Of a stretch of 64,000 nt of DNA, positions 8,499-19,222 are shown one piece after another. The notes below the pieces were generated by a model. The model was not told where the DNA came from. It was given only the letters and a program-made list of their open reading frames with translations, and searched no databases. The position numbers and the translations under genes are program-made. Every line of letters starts with the position of its first letter. The first letter of the stretch is position 1. This stretch comes from Mannheimia bovis (GTDB taxonomy: Bacteria > Pseudomonadota > Gammaproteobacteria > Enterobacterales > Pasteurellaceae), in NCBI RefSeq assembly GCF_014541205.1, contig NZ_CP061280.1, positions 2,062,798 to 2,126,797 of the forward strand, in the 5' to 3' direction.

Positions 8499-9188
8499 AT
8501 GATTACATTACACCATTTAGAAAAATCCCGCTCTTTTCGGGTTTTATGGCTTTTAGAAGAGTTAAAAGAAACTTATGGTTTGGAATATCAACTGATTTCC
8601 TATAACCGCAATGCACAAAATCTCGCCCCGAGTGAATTACTCCAAATCCACTCGATGGGTAAAGCCCCTATTTTGGTGGATGACAGTTTGCCGCAAGGTG
8701 AACAGGTTTTGGCAGAATCGGCATTGATTATTGAATATCTTTTGAAATTCTATGATAACCGCCAACAATTTAGCCCAAGCTCCGCATTTAATGCGTGGAG
8801 GGATTACCAATTTTGGCTCCATTTTGCTGAAGGCAGCTTAATGCCACCGGTGGTGATGAAATTGATTTTGTTGAAAGCGGTCGAAAAATCGCCCTTTTTT
8901 GCAAAGCCGATCGTTCGCCAAGTAAAAGCCGGGGCGGAAAAATTGTTGCTAGATGGTAATGTGCAAAAAGGATTGCAACTGTTAGAGAAACAGCTACAAG
9001 GTAAAGATTGGCTGGTAGATGAAAAATTAACAGGGGCAGATATTCAGCTCTATTTCGCCGCTGCAGGAGCAATTAAAATCGGCCAGCTTTCGTTAGCCGA
9101 TTTCCCAAATACCGCCCGTTGGCTAAACAATTGTGAGCAACGCACTGCCTTTGCAAAAGCGGTTGAGCTAGGCGGAAAACCGCTTTAA
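8499..9188 (+). CDS. Glutathione S-transferase family protein
   Basis: This 229-aa protein has an N-terminal thioredoxin-fold GST domain (MITLHHLEKSRSFRVLWLLEEL, then MGKAPILVDD and the glutathione gamma-Glu contact region LAESALIIEYLL). The C-terminal all-helical domain includes GADIQLYFAAA. The SRSFRVLW motif puts the likely catalytic Ser near residue 10-12. The substrate is unknown. It stands alone, divergent from the met operon, and is followed by a USS pair shared with cysS. Confidence 0.85.
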   Translation: MITLHHLEKSRSFRVLWLLEELKETYGLEYQLISYNRNAQNLAPSELLQIHSMGKAPILVDDSLPQGEQVLAESALIIEYLLKFYDNRQQFSPSSAFNAWRDYQFWLHFAEGSLMPPVVMKLILLKAVEKSPFFAKPIVRQVKAGAEKLLLDGNVQKGLQLLEKQLQGKDWLVDEKLTGADIQLYFAAAGAIKIGQLSLADFPNTARWLNNCEQRTAFAKAVELGGKPL

Positions 9189-9206
9189 CCGTATTTCCCT
9201 AAAAAA

Positions 9207-9253
9207 ACAAGCGGTCAGAATTTGCAAATTTTTTGCAAAATCCAACCGCTTGT
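9207..9253. terminator. Inverted USS pair between gst and cysS
   Basis: ACAAGCGGTC with a TTTGCAAA core and the complementary ACCGCTTGT form a hairpin between two convergent gene ends. It probably terminates both; this is inference from position. Confidence 0.6.
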
Positions 9254-9264
9254 AAACACTCGAA

Positions 9265-10644
9265 TTACGCCTTACGCCAAATTGTGCCGTTTGGAGTGTC
9301 TTCCAGCACGATATTCATCGCTTTGAGCTTATCCCGTACTTCATCAGCAACCGCCCAATTTTTAGTGGCTTTCGCCTCATTACGTTGCTTGATAAGTGCC
9401 TCAATTTCTGCGGTTTCATCCGCATTCGCATCGCCTTTAAGGAAAGCATCAGGATCTTGTTCAAGCAAGCCTAACACGCCGGCAAGTTCTTTTAATCTCA
9501 CCGCAAGTGCATTGGCTTTTGCCATATCTTCGGTTTTGAGCTTGTTCACTTCACGGGCAATTTCAAATAACACCGCTAATGCTCCCGGTGTGTTGAAATC
9601 ATCGTCCATTGCGGTTTTAAAGGCTTCCACATATTGCTCACCTGCGGTTGCCACGCCAGACACATCACAACCACGCAAAGCGGTATATAGGCGTTCTAAT
9701 GCCGAGCGGGCTAAATCCAAGTTCTCTACGCTGTAATCTAATAACGAGCGGTAATGGGCAGTTAAGAAGAAATAACGTAGCGATTCCGCATCATATAAGC
9801 CCAACATATGGCGAATACTGAAGAAATTACCGAGCGATTTTGACATTTTCTCTTTATCAATCGTCAGCATTCCGGTGTGTAGCCAATAATTGACATAATC
9901 GCCGCCGTGAGCACAGCAAGATTGGGCAATTTCGTTTTCGTGATGCGGAAACATTAAATCTGAACCGCCGCCGTGAATATCAAAATGTTCGCCCAGCTCT
10001 TTACTGTTCATTGCCGAACATTCAATATGCCAACCCGGGCGACCGTTGCCCCACGGGCTTTCCCAGCTTGGCTCGCCCGATTTCGACATTTTCCATAATA
10101 CGAAGTCCATCGGGCTTTTCTTCACTGATTTAATTTCAACCCTTGCGCCGGCTTGCAGTTGCTCTAAATTTTGACGAGATAACGCACCGTATTTTTTAAA
10201 GGATTCTACATCAAACATCACATCGCCATCTGCCGCCACATAAGCGTTACCGTTTTTAATCAGCTTTTCCACCATCGCAATAATTTCAGGAATATGCTTG
10301 GTGGCACGAGGTTCTACATCAGGACGGAGAATATTGAGATCGTCAAAATCTTGGTGCATTTCAGCGATCATTCGCTCAACTAATTCATCGCAAGTTTCGT
10401 TATTTTCTAATGCACGTTTGATGATTTTATCGTCCACATCGGTAATGTTGCGAACATAACGCAAGTTATAGCCCAAATAGCGTAAATAGCGGGCAATCAC
10501 ATCAAAAGAAACGAAAGTACGACCGTGCCCGAAATGGCAAAGATCGTAAACCGTCACTCCACAAACATACATTCCCACCTGTTCAGGGTTAATCGGTTTA
10601 AATTCTTCTTTTTCCCGTTTCAGGGTGTTATAAATTTTGAGCAT
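9265..10644 (-). CDS. cysS: Cysteinyl-tRNA synthetase
   Basis: This 459-aa class I synthetase matches E. coli CysS (461 aa). Zinc-ligand Cys28 lies in [20 protein letters not shown]. The HIGH-like signature is HFGH (37-40) and the KMSKS loop is [10 protein letters not shown] at about residue 265. The cysteine-recognition zinc site is completed by [19 protein letters not shown] and HHENEIAQS. In related genomes cysS and ppiB are divergent neighbours; here an AT-rich gene sits between them. Confidence 0.97.
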   Translation of the reverse strand: MLKIYNTLKREKEEFKPINPEQVGMYVCGVTVYDLCHFGHGRTFVSFDVIARYLRYLGYNLRYVRNITDVDDKIIKRALENNETCDELVERMIAEMHQDFDDLNILRPDVEPRATKHIPEIIAMVEKLIKNGNAYVAADGDVMFDVESFKKYGALSRQNLEQLQAGARVEIKSVKKSPMDFVLWKMSKSGEPSWESPWGNGRPGWHIECSAMNSKELGEHFDIHGGGSDLMFPHHENEIAQSCCAHGGDYVNYWLHTGMLTIDKEKMSKSLGNFFSIRHMLGLYDAESLRYFFLTAHYRSLLDYSVENLDLARSALERLYTALRGCDVSGVATAGEQYVEAFKTAMDDDFNTPGALAVLFEIAREVNKLKTEDMAKANALAVRLKELAGVLGLLEQDPDAFLKGDANADETAEIEALIKQRNEAKATKNWAVADEVRDKLKAMNIVLEDTPNGTIWRKA

Positions 10645-10728
10645 AAAGTCCCCATAGCTAAAATTCGATTCAATTTTTCAAAAATACGGCTAAGTATAGC
10701 GAATAAGCGGTCTGATTTTGAGATTTTT

Positions 10729-11895
10729 TTATAATTTTCTAAAATAATCTTTCCTTTGTTCTAAAATAAGCTCAACTTCTTGTAAGTTTTTATGTAAACA
10801 AGAATTTGTTTTATGAAGTATTAATTCATCCATTGACATTTCAATGTATTCTCCTAGTGCTCTATAAATGATAAATACTCTACCACCATTATTTAGAATA
10901 GCTCTATCTCTATAATCTAACTCTTCTACACCTGCACACTTTATTATCCAATGTAACTTTTGAGCAATATTTAAGCTCATGACTATTGAAGTACCTGATT
11001 GCATAACTGCAATAGTAATTCCTGAAGGAACACCAAGTAATATTTTAAGATTTTTATCTGCGTCTATACATCCCCTCAATCTAGGTAAGCATTCTCCATT
11101 ACGGTACCATAACATTTTGTACATTTCTTCTAAATAATCATTTTGAAAATGAGAATATGGGAATAAACAATTTAATAAACCAATTCCTAACTTAGCTATA
11201 AAGCGTTTATCTGAATGAATATATTTAGAATACTTTAACTGTCTTTTACAGGATAAGTTTTCCAAAAAGAAATCAATCCTATCTTTATCTATATCATTAG
11301 GTTCATTAAATCCTAGTCTGACCAAATCAATTCCTGAAATCTTACTCCCTACAATTCTTCTGACTTTTTTGCCTTTGAAAGCCGATAAAAATGTATTTAG
11401 TGACAATTTAGGATTTTTAAGGCTTCTTTCAGAAAAAAAGAAGTAAGCAACAGAACTTAAAGTTTTAGCTGTACGCGGATTCCCACCAGCATACCAATAC
11501 AATCTATCATCATTTGATCTTATTAAATATACTATTTCACCTAACGAACCAAGCCAAACTTCACAAACATCTCCCACATCGATGTGAGGAGGAATCAAAG
11601 TGTCAATCCCCATGTAGCTTAGAGGCAAACCATTAGAATTATTAGGTTCATAAAAATCTCTAAATTCTTGGTTCAAATAATTATGAAAAATCCAATCTTT
11701 CTCAAAAGATGCATCAACAAATAAACCAAGATTATTATTACATTGTTTACACACCTTTCTAGTTTTTAGCATATCTGAAACTAATACTCCTCCTAAAAAC
11801 TGAGGAATAACATGTTCCAAAGAAAACTCTGATTCTTTTTTATTTTCTCTACAATAAATACATTTTTCCACTTTCCCCCCCAACTCACTTTGCAA
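10729..11895 (-). CDS. HNH-type zinc-finger nuclease-like protein, horizontally acquired candidate
   Basis: This ~388-aa protein reads from a TTG at 11895; a GTG at codon 9 (11871) is an alternative and no in-frame ATG precedes the motif. Residues 12-52 carry CIYC, then [10 protein letters not shown], then CKQCNNNLG, the Cys-Cys/His/Cys-Cys-Asn layout of HNH endonucleases. The remaining ~330 residues match nothing I know. The gene is visibly more AT-rich than its neighbours and contains no USS core. It splits the conserved cysS/ppiB pair, all signs of acquisition. A G7 run (11875-11881) near the start puts an ATG at 11915 one base out of frame. A defence or restriction role is possible but unproven. 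Confidence 0.6.
   Translation of the reverse strand: MQSELGGKVEKCIYCRENKKESEFSLEHVIPQFLGGVLVSDMLKTRKVCKQCNNNLGLFVDASFEKDWIFHNYLNQEFRDFYEPNNSNGLPLSYMGIDTLIPPHIDVGDVCEVWLGSLGEIVYLIRSNDDRLYWYAGGNPRTAKTLSSVAYFFFSERSLKNPKLSLNTFLSAFKGKKVRRIVGSKISGIDLVRLGFNEPNDIDKDRIDFFLENLSCKRQLKYSKYIHSDKRFIAKLGIGLLNCLFPYSHFQNDYLEEMYKMLWYRNGECLPRLRGCIDADKNLKILLGVPSGITIAVMQSGTSIVMSLNIAQKLHWIIKCAGVEELDYRDRAILNNGGRVFIIYRALGEYIEMSMDELILHKTNSCLHKNLQEVELILEQRKDYFRKL
11875..11881 (-). repeat. Seven-G homopolymer near the start of the HNH-type gene
   Basis: The minus strand reads G7 here. The ATG at 11915 opens a frame that stops after 41 codons at G7, but would enter the HNH frame at G8 (or G5). That is the geometry of a phase-variable gene, or of an assembly indel. 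Confidence 0.6.
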
Positions 11896-11984
11896 TTTTC
11901 TTTAAATTTTTTCATAATAGTAGTGTAGGTGAAATCACTTTCCCCTTCCATGTATTTTATTATTACCTTATTAAGGAAAACAAA

Positions 11985-12494
11985 ATGATTACATTACACA
12001 CTAACTTTGGCGACATCAAAATCGAGTTAAATTTTGAAAAAGCTCCAATTACTGCCAAAAACTTTGAAGATTACTGCAAAGAAGGCTTTTACAACGGTAC
12101 AATTTTCCACCGTGTGATTGACGGCTTTATGATTCAAGGCGGCGGTATGACGGTTGGAATGACGGAAAAAGCCACCAAAGCTCCAATCCAAAACGAAGCA
12201 AGCAACGGTTTAAGCAACAAACGTGGCACGCTTGCAATGGCACGTACTTCTGATCCACATTCAGCAAGCTCACAATTTTTCATCAACGTGGTAGATAATA
12301 CTTTCTTAGATTATCGTTCAAAAGAGATGTTTGGCAAAACCGTAGTCCAAGATTGGGGCTATGCAGTATTCGGCGAAGTGGTTGAAGGTATGGACGTGGT
12401 AGATAAAATCAAAGGCGTGAAAACCGGCAATAAAGGCTTCCACCAAGATGTGCCAAAAGAAGATGTGGTGATTGAATCTGTAACTGTAGCTTAA
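11985..12494 (+). CDS. ppiB: Peptidyl-prolyl cis-trans isomerase B (cyclophilin)
   Basis: This 169-aa cytoplasmic cyclophilin has no signal peptide. The family blocks [33 protein letters not shown] and [14 protein letters not shown] are in order, covering the proline-isomerase active site (Arg in FHRVI, Phe/Gln in FMIQGGG). The ribosome site AAGGAAAA precedes the ATG. It assists protein folding by isomerising Xaa-Pro bonds. It is divergent from the inserted HNH-type gene and, beyond it, cysS. Confidence 0.96.
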   Translation: MITLHTNFGDIKIELNFEKAPITAKNFEDYCKEGFYNGTIFHRVIDGFMIQGGGMTVGMTEKATKAPIQNEASNGLSNKRGTLAMARTSDPHSASSQFFINVVDNTFLDYRSKEMFGKTVVQDWGYAVFGEVVEGMDVVDKIKGVKTGNKGFHQDVPKEDVVIESVTVA

Positions 12495-12506
12495 TTTAGT
12501 CGCTAT

Positions 12507-12564
12507 ACAAGCGGTCAAATTTTTTCGAAAAATTGCAAATTATAGAAAAAATTCAACCGCTTGT
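12507..12564. terminator. Inverted USS pair after ppiB
   Basis: TACAAGCGGTCAAATTTTTT and AAAAAATTCAACCGCTTGT form a long hairpin between the convergent ppiB and transporter genes. It probably terminates both. Confidence 0.65.
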
Positions 12565-12577
12565 TGCTTATTGGTAC

Positions 12578-13507
12578 TTAAGTAATTTGATAGAGCCAAA
12601 TAATAATTGGCATTGTAAACACACACAATAGCGTGGTTACACCATAAATCGCACTCGCCTTCTTAGCATCTTGCCCATAAGCCACTGCCATTTGGGTTGC
12701 TGTAGCGGCAGAGGGGCTGATGGTAGCCAAAAAACAGATCATCACAATGATTTTGCCGTTTTCTACCCATTGCTCAAATCCTATCAATTTAATGGTGATA
12801 AGCAAAATCAGCGGAATTAAAATCAGGCGTAAAAAAGACACTAAATACACCCGCTTGTCGGTAATGATTTTTTTAAACGGAATGGAGGCAATCAGCATTC
12901 CAGCGACTAGCATAGAAAGCGGTCCTATCATCTGCCCTAACGAAGACAATGTGCCGGCGAGCGTTGAAGGTAATTTGATGTGGAAGAAAAACATCGCCAT
13001 TCCCACAACAATCGCAAGAATATTAATATTAAGCAGGATCTTTCTAATCGGTACACTACCCTTTCCACAAATCAGCATTCTGAGGTGCGACCAAAACAGT
13101 ATGCTTTGCACCACAATAAAGGCAGTCGAATAAATCACCCACTCTGCCCCAAAAAGTGAGGCAACAATCGGAATAATTAAATTGCCTGAGTTGGAATAAA
13201 TGGAAGTAGCTTGTTCAATATTATCTAACTTAAACAGTTTTTTAAAAATCCAGCCTAAAAAGACGAGTAAACCGTTAAAAAGAAAGGCTAACACAAACGC
13301 CAGAGACAAGCCACTGAGCGTTTTTTCGGAATAATCCACCTGAAATGCCATAATCAGCACCGCCGGGCTGATAATATATAGCCCGATAATTGAGAAAGGT
13401 AGGCTCTGCTCCGATTTCAATAATTTGCTTTTCACACTGAAATAGCCCAAAAACACCATTAAAGTGAGCTGCACTATTTTATCGGCAAGAAGTATGGCAA
13501 TGTCCAT
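12578..13507 (-). CDS. AEC-family (auxin efflux carrier-type) transporter
   Basis: This 309-aa polytopic membrane protein has about ten hydrophobic segments. The AEC-family core is visible: SNSGNLIIPIVASLFG in the first half and SPSAATATQMAVAYGQDAKKAS near the end, two half-repeats around unwound helices. Bacterial members export or exchange organic acids such as malate or malonate, but the substrate cannot be read here. It begins 2 bases after the fdhD stop on the same strand, so it is probably cotranscribed with fdhD, a link that hints at anaerobic acid metabolism. Confidence 0.83.
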   Translation of the reverse strand: MDIAILLADKIVQLTLMVFLGYFSVKSKLLKSEQSLPFSIIGLYIISPAVLIMAFQVDYSEKTLSGLSLAFVLAFLFNGLLVFLGWIFKKLFKLDNIEQATSIYSNSGNLIIPIVASLFGAEWVIYSTAFIVVQSILFWSHLRMLICGKGSVPIRKILLNINILAIVVGMAMFFFHIKLPSTLAGTLSSLGQMIGPLSMLVAGMLIASIPFKKIITDKRVYLVSFLRLILIPLILLITIKLIGFEQWVENGKIIVMICFLATISPSAATATQMAVAYGQDAKKASAIYGVTTLLCVFTMPIIIWLYQIT

Positions 13508-13509
13508 TT

Positions 13510-14331
13510 TTAATCAAGAGATAGTCTCTCCGCCCCCGCATAAATTGTAGCTTTGCCCTTACGAGCAAAAGCTAATAAGGTGAATTGGTTTTCTCGTGCC
13601 ATCTTCACCGCCATTTCGGTGGTAGCAGAAATCGCACACAGCATTTCAATGCCTACCGCCAAACATTTTTGCACCATTTCAAAACTTGCTCGACTGGTAA
13701 CAAACACAAAACCGTTTGGAAAGCCTGCTTTAGCATACCAGCCAATCAGTTTATCTAGTGCAACGTGCCTCCCGACATCTTCCCGAATAGCCAACAATTC
13801 GCCATCAACACTAAAAAAAGCGGCGGCGTGGCTTGCACCTGTTTCTTGCGATAATGTTTGTGCATTTTCCAACTGTGCTAAACAACTTTCTAAAATAAGC
13901 GGATTAACAGCTTGCAAGCGGTTATTTTTTTTAACAATTTTGCAACTTTGATTAATTTGCTCCAATTGTTCTACACCGCAAATTCCACAGCCTGTTCTGC
14001 CAGCCATTGAGCGGCGTTTATCTTTCAGTTGTACAAATTGTCGGGTAGAAATTTCGAGCTGAATCTCTACACCATTTTCTTGCTCAATAATATCTAACCC
14101 GTATAACTCTTGAGGCGAGTTTAAAATCCCTTCTGCTAAGGAAAAACCGAGTGCGAAATCGTCTAAATCGGAAGGCGTTGTCATCATCACCGTATGAGAA
14201 ATGCCGTTATAAACCAGTGCAACAGGCACTTCTGAAATCAAATTATCCTCGCTAGCTTGTTGTTTTAGCTCAGTTGTTGAGAATAATAATTTTTTGGCAT
14301 CTATTTTTGTGATCTTATTCACAATATTCAT
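13510..14331 (-). CDS. fdhD: Formate dehydrogenase accessory sulfurtransferase FdhD
   Basis: This protein is about 273 aa from the ATG at 14331 (MNIVNKITKID), or 289 aa from 14379. I prefer the shorter form because of the AGAAGAG before it and because family N-termini are short. The CGICG motif holds the two Cys that relay sulfur from IscS to the molybdopterin cofactor. IREDVGRHVALDKLIGWY is the conserved cofactor-binding block. FdhD is required for formate dehydrogenase activity. It is divergent from the fdxGHI operon. Confidence 0.92.
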   Translation of the reverse strand: MNIVNKITKIDAKKLLFSTTELKQQASEDNLISEVPVALVYNGISHTVMMTTPSDLDDFALGFSLAEGILNSPQELYGLDIIEQENGVEIQLEISTRQFVQLKDKRRSMAGRTGCGICGVEQLEQINQSCKIVKKNNRLQAVNPLILESCLAQLENAQTLSQETGASHAAAFFSVDGELLAIREDVGRHVALDKLIGWYAKAGFPNGFVFVTSRASFEMVQKCLAVGIEMLCAISATTEMAVKMARENQFTLLAFARKGKATIYAGAERLSLD

Positions 14332-14393
14332 CTCTTCTATGTTTAAAAAGTAGTTTATTTTGTTAAAAAGTTGTATCATATCGGCACTTAAAT

Positions 14394-14407
14394 TTGGTTT
14401 AAATCAA
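14394..14407. promoter_or_regulatory. Candidate FNR box in the fdhD/fdxG divergent region
   Basis: TTGGTTTAAATCAA matches the FNR consensus TTGAT-N4-ATCAA at 9 of 10 positions. It lies between the divergent fdhD and fdxG genes, whose products are used under low oxygen. Next to it is a palindrome ATCAAATTCATTTGAT (14403-14418). Distances to start sites are not known. Confidence 0.4.
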
Positions 14408-14560
14408 ATTCATTTGATATTTAACCTATTTACCGACAAAAGAGTATATTCATTTCCTTTTATTAGGAGGAAAATGATACACCTCTTCGATCAATTTATT
14501 AACTTAATTTTTTGATCAACTTTACTTTTATTTACTACATTATGTGATTTTGGAGTGATT

Positions 14561-17500
14561 ATGCAGATCTCAAGACGTAAGTTCTTTAAGGTCTGTGCAG
14601 GTGGTATGGCGGGTACTTCTGCTGCAATGTTGGGCTTTGCTCCAACAGCGGCATTAGCAGCCCCTCGCGAGTATAAGCTCTTAAGAGCAAAAGAAACTCG
14701 CCAAACCTGTACTTACTGTGCTGTAGGCTGTGGAATGATTATGTACAGCTTAGGCGGCGAAGCAATGAATAGCAAAGGGAAGCTTATTCATATTGAAGGC
14801 GACTCTGACCATCCTGTAAGCCGTGGGGCACTATGTCCGAAAGGTGCTGGTGCATTAGACTATGTAAATAGTGATCGCCGTGTGCATTACCCTGAGGTGC
14901 GTGAACCGGGTTCAAGTGAATGGAAACGTATTTCTTGGCACGAAGCTGTTGAACGAATTTCCCGCCATATTAAAGATGACCGTGATGCAAACTTCATCGA
15001 AAAAAATGCAGAAGGTACACCAGTTAATCACTGGCTAACCGCCGGTTTCTTGGCAGGTTCTGCGTGTAGTAACGAAACAGGTATCATCACGCAAAAATGG
15101 ATTCGTTCTCTCGGTATGGTATTTACCGACAACCAAGCGAGTATCTGACACGGACCAACGGTAGCAAGTCTTGCTCCATCATTTGGTCGCGGTGCGATGA
15201 CCAACCACTGGGTTGATATTAAGAACGCTGATCTCGTTATCGTAATGGGCGGTAATGCCGCTGAAGCTCACCCTGTCGGTTTCCGCTGGGCAATTGAAGC
15301 GAAAAAACAAAACGGTGCTAAGTTAATGGTGGTAGATCCACGCTTTAACCGTAGTGCTGCAGTTTCTGACATCTATATGCCAATCCGTCCGGGTACGGAT
15401 ATTGCCTTCTTATTAGGTGCAGTAAACTATTTGCTGAAAAACGATAAAATTCAGCACGAATATGTTAAACACTATACCAATGCGACTTTCTTAGTACACG
15501 AAGGCTTTAAATTTGAAGACGGTTTATTCACCGGCTATGATGAGGCAACCCGTACTTATAAAGATAGATCGACTTGGGCATATCAAATGGATGAAGAAGG
15601 CAATCCGAAACGGGATATGACTCTTCAAGATCCTCGCTGTGTACTAAATATGTTACGTGAACACGTTTCTCGCTATACGCCTGAAATGGTTGAACGTATT
15701 ACAGGTACGCCACAAAAAGACTTCTTGATTTTCTGTGAAGAGATTGCAAAAACCTCTGCACCGGATAAAGCTGCAACTTTCCTTTATGCGTTAGGTTGGA
15801 CTCAACACACCGTTGGTGCACAAAACATTCGCTCAATGGCAATTATCCAGTTACTGTGCGGTAACATCGGTGTTGCAGGCGGTGGTGTAAATGCGTTACG
15901 TGGACACTCAAATGTACAAGGTATTACCGACTTAGGTTTATTCCCTGCACGTCTTCCAGCGTACTTACCATTACCAAGCGAAACAGATGTTTCATTAGAA
16001 GCATTCTTAACGCGTATTACGCCAAAAACAATGGGTGCAGGTCAAACCAACTATTGGGCAAATACACCGAAGTTCTTCATCAGTATGATGAAATCGTTCT
16101 ATGGCGATAAAGCAACTGCGGAAAACGAGTTTGGTTTCCACTATCTGCCGAAACTACAAAAAGGTGGTATCGACCACTTCCGTTTCATTGAACAGATGTA
16201 TGAAGGTAAAATCAACGGTTACTTCTGTCAAGGTATGAACCCGATTGCTTCTTACCCGAACTCGCAAAAAATTATTAAAGCATTAAGCAATTTGAAATAT
16301 TTAGTCATTTTTGACCCGCTTGTAACTGATACTTCAGAGTTCTGGAAAAATCACGGTGAGTTCAATAATGTAAATTCTGCAGAAATCCAAACGGAAGTAT
16401 TCCGTTTACCAACAACTTGTTTCGCAGAAGAAGATGGTTCAATTGCAAACTCAGGTCGTTGGTTACAATGGCACTGGAAAGCGGCTGATGCTCCACACGA
16501 AGCAAAACCGGATATTGATATCTTATCTGAAATTCGTGCTGAGTTAATCCATCTTTACCATAAAGAAGGTGGTAAAGCTCCGCTAGAGCCATTAGAAGCA
16601 ATGACTTGGAATTATGCAAATCCACTAGAGCCAAAAGCAGAAGAAATCGCGAAGGAAAACAATGGTTATGCTTTAGCCGATGTAAAAGATGCTGATGGTA
16701 ATATCCTAGTAAAACAAGGCGAATTACTATCAAGTTTCGGTCAAATGCGTGATGACGGTACAACCTCAGGTGCGTGCTGGATCTACACTGGTCAATGGAC
16801 ACAAAAAGGTAACCAAATGGCTAACCGTGATAACTCAGACCCATCAGGCTTGGGTAACACTTTAGGTTGGGCATTTGCGTGGCCGGCGAACCGCCGTATT
16901 CTTTATAACCGTGCATCAGCGGATTTAAGTGGTAAGCCTTGGAATCCGAAACGCCAATTAGTGAAATGGAACGGTAAAAACTGGAACTACATTGATGTGG
17001 CTGACTTCGGTACAGCACCACCAAATGCACCAACAATGCCATTTATTATGCAACCAGAAGGTGTATCAGGCTTGTTCGTACGTGAACGCATGATTGATGG
17101 TGCGTTCCCAGAACACTATGAGCCGTTAGAAACCCCGATCGGTACTAACCCGTTACACCCTAATGTAATTTACAGTCCGGTTGCTCGCATTTTACCAACG
17201 GATAAAGCGGATTTAGGTACAAGTGATGAGTTCCCTTATGTAGGCACAACTTACCGCTTAACGGAACACTTCCACTACTGGACGAAGAATGCGTTGATCA
17301 ACGTAATCGCTCAACCGGAGCAATTTGTTGAAATCGGCGAGAAATTAGCTGAAGAAAGAGGCATTAAAAACGGCGATAAAGTACGTGTTTGGTCTAAACG
17401 CGGCGAAATTAAAGCAGTTGCAGTAGTAACGAAACGTATTCGTTCATTAGTATCAGATGGCAAGCCAATCCATACTATCGGTATTCCGATTCACTGGGGC

Positions 17501-17629
17501 TTTGCAGCAACTACCGGTGCGAAAAAAGGTTACTTTGCGAATAACTTAACCGTACGTTCGGGCGATCCTAGCTCTAATACGCCAGAGTCTAAATGTATGT
17601 TGTTAAACATTGAGAGAATTGGAGGCTAA
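14561..17629 (+). CDS. fdxG: Formate dehydrogenase major subunit, selenocysteine-containing (Tat-exported)
   Basis: This is one 1022-aa reading frame containing an in-frame TGA at 15146-15148, decoded as selenocysteine 196, the same position as in E. coli FdnG. The frame continues with HGPTVASLAPSFGRGAMTNHW. The start is the ATG at 14561, 5 bases after GGAG. The N-terminus SRRKFFK plus hydrophobic stretch is a Tat signal. Cys50, 53 and 57 with a later Cys in ALCPKG bind a 4Fe-4S cluster. The rest is the molybdopterin-guanine-dinucleotide oxidoreductase fold. The periplasmic enzyme oxidises formate and passes electrons to FdxH and FdxI. Confidence 0.95.
15146..15185 (+). promoter_or_regulatory. 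UGA Sec codon and bacterial SECIS hairpin
   Basis: Immediately after the TGA, GGTAGCAAG (15160-15168) and TTGCTCC (15171-15177) can fold into a short stem with a tight loop, at the spacing of bacterial SECIS elements that recruit SelB. The sequence closely resembles the E. coli fdnG/fdoG element as I recall it. Confidence 0.8.
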
Positions 17630-17632
17630 AAA

Positions 17633-18544
17633 ATGGGTGTAGTTCAATCTCAAAACATTATTAAGATCTCCGCAACCTCTGGTTTAACACCTGCTCCACA
17701 GGCTCGTTCCCACCAAGTGGAAGTGGCAAAATTAATTGATGTAACTACCTGTATCGGCTGTAAGGCTTGTCAGGTAGGCTGTTCAGAGTGGAATGATATC
17801 CGCTCTGATATCAATGCTGCTTGTGTTGGTGTTTACGATAACCCAGCTGATCTGAATGCAAAAGCGTGGACGGTAATGAAATTCAACGAAGTTGAAGAAA
17901 ATGACCGTTTAGAGTGGTTAATTCGTAAAGACGGCTGTATGCACTGTACTGAACCGGGCTGCTTGAAAGCCTGCCCTGCTCCGGGTGCAATTATTCAATA
18001 CGCTAACGGTATTGTAGATTTCCAATCTGATAAATGTATCGGTTGTGGTTACTGTATCGCAGGTTGTCCGTTCAACATTCCACGTATGAACCCGGAAGAT
18101 AACCGTGTTTACAAATGCACATTATGTGTGGATCGTGTAACGGTAGGTCAAGAGCCGGCTTGTGTGAAAACTTGCCCAACAGGTGCAATTCGCTTTGGTA
18201 GCAAAGAACAAATGAAGTTCTATGCAGAACAACGTATTGCAGACCTTAAAGCTCGTGGTTATGAAAATGCTGGTCTTTATGATCCGGAGGGTGTGGGTGG
18301 TACACACGTTATGTATGTATTACATCACGCAGACAAACCGGAACTTTATTCAGGTTTACCGAAAGATCCGAAGATTGACACCACAGTTACAATATGGAAA
18401 GACATCTTAAAACCAGTTGCCGCTGTTGCATTAGGTGGTTTAGCATTAGCTGAAGTTGCACACTATGTAACGGTTGGTCCAAACGTTGAGGAAGATGTTG
18501 AAGATCATCACCACGATATTAGAGAAGGAGATAGACATGAGTAA
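17633..18544 (+). CDS. fdxH: Formate dehydrogenase iron-sulfur (beta) subunit
   Basis: This 303-aa protein has four ferredoxin-type cysteine clusters: [37 protein letters not shown] and the CTLC...CVKTCP set, for four 4Fe-4S centres wiring FdxG to the haem subunit. A single C-terminal hydrophobic helix ([19 protein letters not shown], about 253-273) anchors it in the membrane. It starts 3 bases after fdxG, and its last 8 bases overlap fdxI. Confidence 0.95.
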   Translation: MGVVQSQNIIKISATSGLTPAPQARSHQVEVAKLIDVTTCIGCKACQVGCSEWNDIRSDINAACVGVYDNPADLNAKAWTVMKFNEVEENDRLEWLIRKDGCMHCTEPGCLKACPAPGAIIQYANGIVDFQSDKCIGCGYCIAGCPFNIPRMNPEDNRVYKCTLCVDRVTVGQEPACVKTCPTGAIRFGSKEQMKFYAEQRIADLKARGYENAGLYDPEGVGGTHVMYVLHHADKPELYSGLPKDPKIDTTVTIWKDILKPVAAVALGGLALAEVAHYVTVGPNVEEDVEDHHHDIREGDRHE

Positions 18545-19217
18545 GCCATATATCGTTACGAATGATACTAAAATCGTTCGTCATAAGCCGTTAGCTCGTG
18601 TTAGTCACTGGTTTCTCGTTATTTCATTCTTTATGACGATGTTTACCGGTGTAGCATTCTTCTTCCCTGATTTTGCGTGGCTAACAGAGATCTTAGGTAC
18701 ACCACAAATTGCTCGTGCGGTACACCCTTTCACCGGGATCGTTATGTTCATTGCATTTAGCATTGTTGCATTAATGTACTGGCATCATAATATTCCTGAG
18801 AAAAACGATATTCGCTGGGCAAAGGGTATTGTTGAGGTGTTAAAAGGTAATGAACACGCGGTTGCCGATAACGGCAAATATAATCTAGGTCAGAAATTAC
18901 TCTTCTGGACATTGATTATTGCAATGTTTACCCTTTTAATTACGGGAATTATTATGTGGAGACAATTCTTCTCAGAATACTTCTCAATCCCTGTGATTAG
19001 AATTGCGATTTTACTTCACTCTACAATGGCATTTATGCTATTTACCGGTATTCTAGTACATATCTATATGGCATTCTGGGTAAAAGGCTCAATCAGAGGT
19101 ATGGTTGAAGGCTGGGTAACCGTTCGCTGGGCGAAAAAACACCACCCAAGATGGTATCGTGAAGAAGTGTTACCTGAAATCGAAAAACACGTTAAGAAAG
19201 ATAACACTATCCAATAA
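18537..19217 (+). CDS. fdxI: Formate dehydrogenase cytochrome b556 (gamma) subunit
   Basis: This 226-aa protein starts at the ATG at 18537, 6 bases after GGAG and inside the end of fdxH; a longer frame from 18474 overlaps fdxH without reason. Four transmembrane helices carry the His ligands for two b haems ([35 protein letters not shown]). It passes electrons from formate to menaquinone in the inner membrane. Confidence 0.94.
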   Translation: MSKPYIVTNDTKIVRHKPLARVSHWFLVISFFMTMFTGVAFFFPDFAWLTEILGTPQIARAVHPFTGIVMFIAFSIVALMYWHHNIPEKNDIRWAKGIVEVLKGNEHAVADNGKYNLGQKLLFWTLIIAMFTLLITGIIMWRQFFSEYFSIPVIRIAILLHSTMAFMLFTGILVHIYMAFWVKGSIRGMVEGWVTVRWAKKHHPRWYREEVLPEIEKHVKKDNTIQ

Positions 19218-19222
19218 TCACA

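Noticed and set aside
9233-9736. 167-aa plus-strand frame opposite cysS
   Set aside because: It is antisense to the conserved cysS gene, Ser/Ala-rich as expected for a shadow frame, and has no ribosome site.
15146-15148. Premature stop splitting the formate dehydrogenase gene
   Set aside because: The same frame continues at full family similarity, the codon is at the known Sec position and a SECIS-like hairpin follows, so it is recoding and not a pseudogene.
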